A DNA stretch of 64,000 bases. Origin: Gordonia spumicola (GTDB lineage Bacteria > Actinomycetota > Actinomycetes > Mycobacteriales > Mycobacteriaceae). The notes under the pieces are model-generated. The model ran no database searches. It saw only the letters and a program-made list of their open reading frames with translations, and was not told the DNA's origin. The stretch is taken from contig NZ_BJOV01000002.1 in NCBI RefSeq assembly GCF_009932475.1, positions 620,001 to 684,000 of the forward strand, written 5' to 3'. The position numbers and the translations under genes are program-made. Positions 55,820-63,289 of the stretch are shown here, one piece after another (position 1 is the stretch's first letter; each line of letters begins with the position of its first letter).

Positions 55820-57271
55820 GGCTCTTCGGATCTAAGAGTGCGTAGATGAGGTTCGGGTCGAGCACGTACGACCACAACATGTAGGCGGGTCCTGGGTGTG
55901 AGAATGAAGGTTCCTCAACGATCTTCCTCACGACCACAGGACCCATGAACGAGCCTACGTGCCCTGCTGCTGACATGATCTGCCGAACCGTCGAACTCGG
56001 CGTCACGATCATTGGAGCGGCCGTCGACATCGACGACCGGACTCACATCTTCTGCCAGATCCTCGACCCTGATCCGCGCTGTCCTGGCTGCGATGTTGCT
56101 GGTCAGCGGCGTGACCATGTTGATCGGGTCCTCACTGATGTCCCGGCCGCGGGGCGGCCGGTGCTGCTGCATGTGGCGGTCCCGCGGTTCGTGTGCAGCA
56201 CTGTCGACTGTTCGAGGTCGGTGTTTCGTGCCGACATCACCACGATCACGGCGCCCCGAGCGGTGATGACCCGCCGCACCGGGCGGTGGATCCTGCAACG
56301 CATCGCGATCGACAAGATGAGCGTCGCCGCGGTCGCCGCACAGCTCGGGATCGACTGGGCCACGGTCAACACCGTCGCGGTCGAGTCAGCTCGGGCTCTG
56401 GTCTACGACGGCGGGCACCTGGCCGGTGTACGGCATCTCGGGGTGGATGAGCACAAGTGGAAACACGTTCGCGGGCAAGGCGATTCGGGGTGGGTGACGG
56501 TTCTGATCGACCTGACCCCCGTCGTTGAGGGGACTGGGCCGGCGCGTCTGCTCGATATGATCGCCGGCCGATCGAAGATGGTCCTCAAGACGTGGATGGG
56601 CGGGCGTGACCAACGGTTTCGGGATCGGGTGAAGGTCGTGGCGATGGACGGGTTCACCGGCTACAAGACCGCCACTGCCGAAGAACTCCCGGCGGCGCGG
56701 ATCGTGATGGACCCGTTCCACGTTGTACGTCTGGCCGGGGAGAAACTCGACCGCTGCCGCACCCGAGTCCAGCAGGACACGTGCGGGCACCGAGGCAGGG
56801 CCGGTGACCCGCTCTACATGGTGCGCCGGATCCTGCACACCCGGACCGAACTGCTGACCGGCAAACAGAAGGTCCGGCTGTTCGAGGCGTTGACCAGCCG
56901 AGATGAGCACGTCGCGGTCGAGGTCACGCACCAGATCTACTTGCAGATCATCGCCGCCTACGAGCACCCGCAACGCCGCGAGGGCAAGAAACTGATGTGG
57001 AAGGCCCTCAAACGGATCCAGAAAGGCCTACCGCCTGGGCTGGAAGAACTCGCTCAACTCGGGCGGACACTCTGGAACCGACGCGCGGAGATCCTCGCCT
57101 ACTTCGACGTCGGCGTCTCCAACGGTCCCGTCGAAGCGATCAACGGTCGCCTCGAACACCTGCGCGGAATTGCCCAAGGCTTCCGCAACCTCGACCACTA
57201 CATCTTGCGGTCCCTACTGCACTCAGGTCAGCTCGCCGAACGGATCAACGCACTCTGAAATCCGAAGAGCC
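55820..57271 (+). mobile_element. ISL3-type insertion sequence, 1452 bp, complete
   Basis: Bounded by imperfect inverted repeats: both ends begin GGCTCTTCGGAT, continue with AGAGTGCGT after three variable bases, and match at about 22 of the first 24 positions. It holds one transposase gene and is flanked by an 8-bp duplication, the usual length for the ISL3 family. Both ends and the transposase are intact, so it may still be active. It splits the PepSY gene. Confidence 0.95.
55945..57258 (+). CDS. tnp: ISL3 family transposase
   Basis: 437 residues. N-terminal zinc-finger-like region (CPGC ... FVCSTVDCSRSVF), HTH (VAAVAAQLGIDWATVNTVAV), then the DDE core: LGVDEHKW, VKVVAMDGFTGY, RIVMDPFHVVRLAGEKLDRCR and a late SNGPVEAINGRLEHLRGIAQGFRN with the catalytic Glu. 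Full length for the family and ends 13 bp before the right inverted repeat. Confidence 0.95.
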   Translation: MNEPTCPAADMICRTVELGVTIIGAAVDIDDRTHIFCQILDPDPRCPGCDVAGQRRDHVDRVLTDVPAAGRPVLLHVAVPRFVCSTVDCSRSVFRADITTITAPRAVMTRRTGRWILQRIAIDKMSVAAVAAQLGIDWATVNTVAVESARALVYDGGHLAGVRHLGVDEHKWKHVRGQGDSGWVTVLIDLTPVVEGTGPARLLDMIAGRSKMVLKTWMGGRDQRFRDRVKVVAMDGFTGYKTATAEELPAARIVMDPFHVVRLAGEKLDRCRTRVQQDTCGHRGRAGDPLYMVRRILHTRTELLTGKQKVRLFEALTSRDEHVAVEVTHQIYLQIIAAYEHPQRREGKKLMWKALKRIQKGLPPGLEELAQLGRTLWNRRAEILAYFDVGVSNGPVEAINGRLEHLRGIAQGFRNLDHYILRSLLHSGQLAERINAL

Positions 57272-57802
57272 ACCAAAGTCGCCCAGATGGAGGTTGCGAT
57301 GCAAATCATCAAACCAAGTCCGTACGGGCAGCCACTGCCCGTAGGTCGGAAGTGCCCCGCGCACCTCGCCGGTATATGGGTCTACGAACACGGTCTTGTT
57401 AAGACCTTCGCGGACATCGTCAGTGGCGAGTGCGACGCGAGTCGTCTCTCCGGCCACTGGCGCGGGCCGCACGAACGCGATGGTGCCCTCGGGGTGTGCA
57501 CGGCGGGCCGCCTCGATCTGCTCGCCCATAGGGAGTTCACGGTCGCCGATGTGGTCGACCGTCAGCTCGTGGCTGTGCACCACCCGATCGATCTGCGGAA
57601 TCACGGCATACAGCGTCCCGGTGATTGCCGCGACCAACAGGAACGGCCCAACGAGGAGCCCGGCGTAAAAGTGCCAGCGTAGGAGGAGCGGCCGCCAGCG
57701 GTCACCAGCCGACCGTTCACGCGGCGGCCGCGACCGCTGCGAAGCATGTCCGGGCTCGTTAGAACGGCCGCGGCCTTGATCTATCGGATTCGTGGTGGCC
57801 AA
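57272..57802 (-). pseudogene. PepSY membrane protein, N-terminal part (interrupted by IS)
   Basis: 177 codons from a TTG at 57802. Arg/Pro-rich start, a first membrane helix (FYAGLLVGPFLLVAAITGTLYAVIP), PepSY domain (TVFVDPYTGEVRGAL) and WFDDLHRNLHLGDFG, where the IS interrupts. After the break the frame ends in a few IS-encoded residues (GSSDFRVR). Preceded by a SigC-type promoter motif, so it was the first gene of the PepSY-DUF5134 unit. Confidence 0.92.
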
Positions 57803-57855
57803 CGTCGATCCTGTCTCTCGCGAAGAGCTCTCGTGCCCTCTGTTCAGTCAGGAGA

Positions 57856-57883
57856 GGTCGCGCAAGCACTACGTGAAGTTCCC
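57856..57883 (-). promoter_or_regulatory. ECF/SigC-type promoter motif of the PepSY-DUF5134 unit
   Basis: Minus strand: GGGAAC (57883-57878), 17 bases, CGACC (57860-57856), 54 bp before the start codon. Third copy of the motif in the island, identical in both boxes and spacing to the fecB site. Confidence 0.75.
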
Positions 57884-57992
57884 ATTCATCAATGTGATAT
57901 AGGTCACTCTTCGAGGTGTTCTGGGTCGAGGCTAGTGCCTCCTTTCGGTCACCTCACTTACTGGAAACCGCACGCCAGGGTGCGGCATGCAG

Positions 57993-58535
57993 TCACGACG
58001 CGTGGAATTCGAACGCTGTAGTAATCATGTCCACGACCCGACCGGGGTCGTTGCCTGACACCAACCAACTGACCGGCGACACCGCTCGACCTTCCAGGGA
58101 CAGATCAGGATGAGGGGTCTGCATGAACCAAGCCACCGAGGTCGGGGGCGCCGTCGTCGGGAACGCTGGTGCGACCTGCGCCCATCCGGAGAGTTCGCCG
58201 TCGGCAGTGAACTGGAACGCGGGCAGCCAGTGTCGGTGTGAGACTTTCATCGACAGAAGCGTCCGACCGGCCAGTCGGTGACGGATACGTCGGGACGTAA
58301 CACCGAGCCTGGTCGCGGCTTGATCGACGGTGAAGGCGGTCGCGAGCAGTTCGGAGGTTCGCTTCGCGGCTATCGTTGAGCCACGCCGCTCGGGCGGCGG
58401 CATCTTGTCGACGAATGATCCGGCGGCGCGCAGCGCCATCTCCTGCTCCGAGGTGAGTATTGACGATGCCGGCGGTACGGCAGCAGAGCCTCGGGCCCCG
58501 GGTGAGGTCTGCTTGGCGTGCCTCGAATCGCCCAT
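57993..58535 (-). CDS. HTH antitoxin-like protein (intact copy 2)
   Basis: 180 residues from ATG 58535, which has GGAGG 5 bp upstream (a start four codons earlier is less good). Excisionase-like HTH (FTVDQAATRLGVTSRRIRHRLAGRTLL) followed by AWFMQTPHPDLSLEGRAVSPVSWLVSGNDPGRVVDMI, which resembles the toxin-binding end of Xre/MbcA/ParS antitoxins. No RES toxin follows: the next ATG (ctgcATG) yields only 18 codons. Probably an orphan left after loss of a partner. Copy 1 at 36.7 kb is frameshifted. Confidence 0.7.
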   Translation of the reverse strand: MGDSRHAKQTSPGARGSAAVPPASSILTSEQEMALRAAGSFVDKMPPPERRGSTIAAKRTSELLATAFTVDQAATRLGVTSRRIRHRLAGRTLLSMKVSHRHWLPAFQFTADGELSGWAQVAPAFPTTAPPTSVAWFMQTPHPDLSLEGRAVSPVSWLVSGNDPGRVVDMITTAFEFHAS

Positions 58536-58603
58536 GTCAACCTCCACTCGCTGAACTAGTGACTCGACTCTAGCGGGCAGTGACGACTGAAACCGTCGGG
58601 TTG

Positions 58604-58768
58604 CTAGTCGGCAGCGTCGAGGAGACCGTCCTTGAATACCTCGAGTTGACGTCGGATGTGTGGTGGCGGCTCCACCAGTGAGTCGAAGACTGCCTCTGCC
58701 TGCGCGAGTGCATGAATTCTATTGCCGATCTTCTGTGTCGCTGCGAACTCGGCGTCGTCGGCGTCCAC
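58604..58768 (-). CDS. Small 54-aa protein coupled to the MbcA/ParS-like gene
   Basis: GTG start shares one base with the preceding stop (TAGTG), so translation is probably coupled. Sequence is acidic at the start (VDADDAEFAATQKIGNRIHAL) and helical throughout, ending DGLLDAAD. No family recognised. Its place is where a RES toxin would normally follow an MbcA/ParS-type antitoxin. Confidence 0.5.
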   Translation of the reverse strand: MDADDAEFAATQKIGNRIHALAQAEAVFDSLVEPPPHIRRQLEVFKDGLLDAAD

Positions 58769-59163
58769 TACTCGATCACCATAGCTACCGCGGCCGAGAT
58801 CATCGTGTGCCGGTCGTAGCTGGGATCGTCAACGATAACCCTCGCCGGTGCGCGATCGTTCAGCAGCGGATCGCGTCCTTGAAACCACGCCTGAATCAAA
58901 CCGGGTGTGGCACCGAGTTTATGTTGCAGGGCAGCGACGGTGTAGGCGGCCTGCAACCGGTCACGGGCGTAGTCCGAGATTGTGGCCGCGTCGTCGATGT
59001 AGCTGCTGACAGTGGAGGTGCTGGACACGCCAGCGAGATACGCGACCAAACGCGCTCCGAGGAGCGCACGCAACTCCTCGACGAGACCAGGACCGTCGAG
59101 GGTAGCCAGGTGTGCTGTTACCTGGTCGTAGACGGCATCGACGGAGGGGTGAACCGACTCCAT
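58768..59163 (-). CDS. MbcA/ParS/Xre antitoxin-like protein
   Basis: 131 residues. Helical N-half with SYIDDAATISDYARDRLQAAYTVAALQHKLGATPGLIQAWFQG, followed by RDPLLNDRAPARVIVDD, the pattern of the MbcA/ParS/Xre toxin-binding domain (W-x-G-x-P-L-x-R-P). These antitoxins pair with RES-domain toxins that degrade NAD. No RES gene is visible on either side; instead a 54-aa ORF follows. DNA-binding partner in a conflict system is the likely role. Confidence 0.65.
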   Translation of the reverse strand: MESVHPSVDAVYDQVTAHLATLDGPGLVEELRALLGARLVAYLAGVSSTSTVSSYIDDAATISDYARDRLQAAYTVAALQHKLGATPGLIQAWFQGRDPLLNDRAPARVIVDDPSYDRHTMISAAVAMVIE

Positions 59164-59691
59164 GAAGTCATCGTCGCACAGTCGCCCGCCCGATTCGTCT
59201 ATTCCTCTTCCCAGGTGGGCGATGTCCTCACCTGGGAACTCGCTATTGGTTCAGCATGGCTGAGCGAGGCCCTCTTTGGCTCTGATCATCCGTGGCCACG
59301 CAGAGTGGTGGAGAAATCGCAGACCATTGAGCCCGACGATGTTGGTGGATTCTTCGTGCGCGGCGACACTAGGTGAGGGGCCGGGCACCTTTGTCTCTGT
59401 CGATCGGAAGTGCGATTTACCAAGGGCCCCAATAGATTTCAAACCATCGACCAGGTGCCGACGACTATCTGTCGCACCCAGGTCTACGTCGTCTCACCAG
59501 AGGTGCAGGTGAGCCAAGCGTGGATCGACACTAGCGCCGCGTGGCCGCAGATGCGCGCCTACCCGGAGCTCGTCGACCCGAGAACCGGTGTCGCCTACAG
59601 CGAGCCGACCTGCACGTATCCCTGCGATCGAGCGGGACGAATCACTGTCCTCCGATGATCCGGCGGCGTACCGCCAGGGTCGGTTACGAGT
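59164..59691. other. Mostly gene-free; one doubtful plus-strand ORF
   Basis: The only frame with some protein-like character is 59410-59658 on the plus strand (82 codons; VSPEVQVSQAWIDTSAAWPQMRAYPEL with CTYPC near the end). It lacks a good start and ribosome site and may be a remnant of a longer gene. Nothing else recognised. Confidence 0.35.
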
Positions 59692-59961
59692 TCACCGCGG
59701 CGCAACCGACTTCGATTCAAGCCTCGCAAGCTGCTCCGCGGTCATCATGGGATTCTTCGCGACCGGGAGCGGCATCATCTCGAGGTACTCAACCAGCATC
59801 CACTTGTTCGGAGAGTAGAGGGAAACCTTGACTTTAAGCGACCGTTCCACGCTACGAATGACTTTCAGTATCCCGTTCGACAAAAGCTCCATGGACACTA
59901 CCTCGCTGGAACGAATCTGTTCTCCACTCGATAACGTGACCGTTGCGTCTCCTAGATTCAT
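59692..59961 (-). CDS. Hypothetical protein, 89 aa
   Basis: Starts ATG 59961 in an A+T-rich context. Beta-rich N-terminus (ATVTLSSGEQIRSSEVVSMELLSNGILKVIRSVERSLKVKVSLYSPNKW) and a short helical tail. No signal peptide, no family recognised. Codon use is plausible, with no conflicting frame. Confidence 0.45.
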   Translation of the reverse strand: MNLGDATVTLSSGEQIRSSEVVSMELLSNGILKVIRSVERSLKVKVSLYSPNKWMLVEYLEMMPLPVAKNPMMTAEQLARLESKSVAPR

Positions 59962-60235
59962 TACTCAATCATACCTTCATTTCTGATCGATTTTCGACCC
60001 GAAACGAATGACCGCCGACGACCTGTGGTCATCATCGGCCAAGCTGATAGCACGCCGCTAATAGCCGCTATGTCCAGTAATCGTAATGTTAATGAGAGCG
60101 GAGAGCTCGTCCCATCGTCGGCGAGCACTTGTGTCAGTGTGCCTCAGACCGGCACAGCTTCTACCAAGTTCACTCGGCCAACCAAGAGTGATAGCAGCCC
60201 GGTGCTTGAATTTCATTGCTCACTGACTGACCTAG

Positions 60236-61150
60236 TCAGACGGGTGGCATCGATGTCCAAGGACCTTGTTCAACAGCCCGATAGATCGCGAGCGGCACCA
60301 TGCCTATCGCTGGCCAGCTTGGTGCAGCGACGAACCCGGTACTCGTCAACATGCTGCCGAATGCGCCGGTGAGCTCATCGAGTGCCGATCGATCAATTCC
60401 TGAGTCTCCACTCTGGAGGAGCCGGTCGACCTGAGGCTTGATCTGGGCGATGACCTGTTCAGGTGTGAATCTCTCACGTTCCGTCGGCACCGCCGCTATC
60501 TGCATGAGGATGGTCAGTTCCGTAGGTTCCGAACCCACCTGCGATAGGAGGAGCTCGCGCCGCATTGGGCCGAACTCATGCTCGTGAGGAATTTCCCCGA
60601 CGAAGCCCACTTCGTAGTCATCCGGGTCAGCAGTACGGACTGACACCGTGATGGAGTCCCCGTACAGCGCTTCTAGGGCGTCAAGCACCTGCTCTAGCTC
60701 GCCTGGTTCGTTTGACAACGCATCATTCAGTCGGCGGAACGCACCTGCAATGCTCGCGATGTCGCTCACCTGAGTCGGCGCGGTTACGCGCAGTAGCATT
60801 CCTGGACGCGCTCGCTCACGCACCTTCCCACGGAGCCAGAACTTACGTGCCGACATTTTGTCTGACACGTCCGCAAGCAGGCCTAACGCCTCTGCCGACT
60901 CCTCAAGTTGCGACACATGGAGGTCAGCGAGAGCGAGAGTCTGAGCACTGTTCTCACCTACGTCCTTACCGACGGCCGCGACTCGACGAAGGCCCAAATC
61001 GATCCGGCGAGAACGCGTCTTTGTTTCACTTCGCTCCTCGGGGAGTCCATCTATGAGCTGAGCAAGCAAACTTCCGACCCGAGTGCGATCGATGTAGAGG
61101 TAATCTCGGATATCCAGCTCGGATGACTCAGGAAGACTGTTAGGGCTCAT
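60236..61150 (-). CDS. DUF6414-like hypothetical protein
   Basis: 304 residues from ATG 61150 with GAGGAG upstream. Opens ELDIRDYLYIDRTRVGSLLAQLIDGLPEE, which resembles the YLD-(I/K)-x-x-V-SL start of DUF6414 proteins; the middle contains SARKFWLRGKVRERARPGMLLRVTAP and a tail APSWPAIGMVPLAIYRAVE. Soluble. DUF6414 has no established function. Isolated gene in a variable region, A+T-richer than the core. Confidence 0.65.
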   Translation of the reverse strand: MSPNSLPESSELDIRDYLYIDRTRVGSLLAQLIDGLPEERSETKTRSRRIDLGLRRVAAVGKDVGENSAQTLALADLHVSQLEESAEALGLLADVSDKMSARKFWLRGKVRERARPGMLLRVTAPTQVSDIASIAGAFRRLNDALSNEPGELEQVLDALEALYGDSITVSVRTADPDDYEVGFVGEIPHEHEFGPMRRELLLSQVGSEPTELTILMQIAAVPTERERFTPEQVIAQIKPQVDRLLQSGDSGIDRSALDELTGAFGSMLTSTGFVAAPSWPAIGMVPLAIYRAVEQGPWTSMPPV

Positions 61151-61490
61151 GTCGGTCTCCTCGGAGGTGGCGCGTCCATTGGTGGTCAACTTAGGTAGAA
61201 TACTACCGGTTTCAGATGCCGATGGCGGCTTGGCTCACTGGCATCGCTACAGCCTCGATGACCCTGGTGTACATCTCAAATCGTGACCCACCACCTGCAG
61301 GCTCATTCGACTCAACAACCCGTGCTGAACGGTCCGACGCACCAGTGCGAACTACAAATGGGCGGCAGTGGGGCCTACTACAGAACTGATCCTGACGGAC
61401 TTTGACCTCGTCGGCACCAACGAAGAACCCTACGCGTAGTGAAGTTGGAGTTCAATTGTCGCGGCTTCGTTGAAGAGATATCGTGCCGAA
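61151..61490. other. Gene-free stretch
   Basis: No credible coding frame on either strand and no obvious hairpin. It separates the DUF6414-like gene from the end of the ABC transporter operon. Confidence 0.4.
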
Positions 61491-62069
61491 CTAGTTTGCG
61501 ACCGGTGTCACAGACCGAATTGATTCGGCGGCTAGCCCCGCGGCAAGTACACAGGCCGCTATCACAACGCTGACCCGTGAATCATGCTCGTCGGCGATCC
61601 ATGCCCACAAGGACCTTGATGTACCGAATACGACTGCCATCAAAAGATAGACAACTGGCGGCACTACGGCCATCTCCGAGGACATCACGGTCCGACAGAG
61701 GAGCATCAGGCCAGTGAGCCCGACTGCAATTCTAACTCCTAGTATCGCAGCTGGAACCGGCCCACCTGATAGGACAATGGTGACGATCGCATACACGGAC
61801 AGCAGCAGTAAAACCAACCCGGCATCGTACCGGCTGATACGACGCACCGCACGCCGATCGGCAGAGAGATTCGCTCGACTCAGGCTCGCGGCTGCAACTA
61901 TGGCGATCAGGGCCGGAATGAAGAGAGCGGCCGTGACGGGCACCTGCGAAACGCCAATTATCCGCGGCACCGGGAACTCGTTGTCACCCAGTGAAGCGGT
62001 CACGACCGCAACCAACACAACAACGACGAGTGAGGGGAGAACGAACCGATTCTTTGCCCACAATGTCAC
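61491..62069 (-). CDS. Multi-pass membrane protein of the ABC unit
   Basis: 192 residues, five or six membrane helices (FVLPSLVVVVLVAVVTASL, TAALFIPALIAIVAAASL, YDAGLVLLLLSVYAIVTIVL, and others). Its ATG overlaps the stop of the larger membrane gene (ATGA), so it is co-translated with it. No family recognised; likely a second transmembrane subunit of the exporter. Confidence 0.7.
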   Translation of the reverse strand: MTLWAKNRFVLPSLVVVVLVAVVTASLGDNEFPVPRIIGVSQVPVTAALFIPALIAIVAAASLSRANLSADRRAVRRISRYDAGLVLLLLSVYAIVTIVLSGGPVPAAILGVRIAVGLTGLMLLCRTVMSSEMAVVPPVVYLLMAVVFGTSRSLWAWIADEHDSRVSVVIAACVLAAGLAAESIRSVTPVAN

Positions 62070-63289
62070 GGTTCCATAGCCTCCGGGGATACATCTCCGC
62101 AGTTCGCTATCGCATTGAGGGTTCTATCTAGCCAGGCGGCCTGCTTTGCTGGCGACTTCTGTTCGATGCGTTGGACGAGTTCGGTTACGCCCGGCACGTC
62201 GGTATTTGCGTTCACACCAGACCTACGCAGAAGCCACAGTTCAATAGGATCCAATGCGGGCGCGTATCCGGATGGATTCTCGGCACATACTGGGAGGTGG
62301 TTCACGACAGCATTGGTCAACGACTGCCGAATATCGATATCTGGGGCGTCAGGAATGATCATGAACACGACTTCGCTGGGCGAGGTCGTGATAGCTCGAT
62401 ACGTACCTGGCGAATCGAAGCCAGCACGCTTCCAGTCCGTTCGCACAGATGCGATTATCGCTGCGACATTGCCGTCATCGTCAGAGATCTCAGGCCACGT
62501 ACAATAGGTCACCTCGTCGCTTGAACTGCACACAAGCGGTGTTGACCGTTCTACGTCGGCTGTGGGCCCAACATCACTTGTCGATGCGGCGCCGATGAAG
62601 GCTGCCGCCAGTGGGATGATGATGGCAATACTAATCCATATCGCGCGTCGCTGATTTCCAACAGTCGTGATCAAGACGAGTGCGGCGAGTGCGATTGCAA
62701 GGTTCTGAATTGTCCCGGCCCAAAATACTGTTGCTGAAAGCTCACTCTCAATTCCGCAGCACCCAATCCATGAACCGTTGAGATTTCTGATCCAGTACGG
62801 TTGGACCGCGCCAGGCATCACCATCCAGAGATATCCGACGACGAGCATGAGGGGGACACTGATAGCACGACGAGCTAAACAGCCGAATGCTCCGCCAATC
62901 AGGGCGAAGCATCCGACAGTGCTGATCACCCCCACAGCAACCTCCCACGGAGGCAACAGTGAACCAGAATGAAACGCGCCCGCCCCGTAGGCGATGATGC
63001 TGACAAGAATAGTCGCGGGACCAATCACGTTCCCGATCACAGAGATCCGATACCGAACACCGGGGTACTCGACTAGATGAGAATCCCGAAGCCGACCACA
63101 CTCATAAGCGGCAAGCGCACCCGCTGCTGGCGCCAAGAACATGAGTACTTCAGTGCCATCAATCCAGTCACCTAGTCGATATCGGATAGGCCCGACAGGA
63201 ACCAGCGTTAGGTAATAGGCTGAGATAATGGCGAGTATAGGCGATATCCAGAAGGCAGGCTGGATCCGAAGTCTCGTTAGGATCTGCAT
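62066..63289 (-). CDS. ABC transporter membrane subunit with an extracytoplasmic domain
   Basis: 407 residues. About seven membrane helices in the first 240 residues, arranged like ABC-2 permeases, then a soluble tail containing CSSSDEVTYCTWPEI and WLLRRSGVNANTDVPGVTELVQ. ATG overlaps the ATPase stop (ATGA) and its stop overlaps the next start, so the three genes form one unit. Substrate unknown; export of a lipid or peptide would be typical. Confidence 0.75.
   Translation of the reverse strand: MQILTRLRIQPAFWISPILAIISAYYLTLVPVGPIRYRLGDWIDGTEVLMFLAPAAGALAAYECGRLRDSHLVEYPGVRYRISVIGNVIGPATILVSIIAYGAGAFHSGSLLPPWEVAVGVISTVGCFALIGGAFGCLARRAISVPLMLVVGYLWMVMPGAVQPYWIRNLNGSWIGCCGIESELSATVFWAGTIQNLAIALAALVLITTVGNQRRAIWISIAIIIPLAAAFIGAASTSDVGPTADVERSTPLVCSSSDEVTYCTWPEISDDDGNVAAIIASVRTDWKRAGFDSPGTYRAITTSPSEVVFMIIPDAPDIDIRQSLTNAVVNHLPVCAENPSGYAPALDPIELWLLRRSGVNANTDVPGVTELVQRIEQKSPAKQAAWLDRTLNAIANCGDVSPEAMEP

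Noticed and set aside
55820..56030. IS-derived 5' extension of the PepSY C-terminal fragment as a genuine N-terminus
   Set aside because: Those codons come from the IS left end read backwards; precise excision restores the real gene.
60025..60372. 115-codon plus-strand frame
   Set aside because: Ser/Thr-rich translation without motifs, partly antisense to the DUF6414-like gene, no ribosome site.
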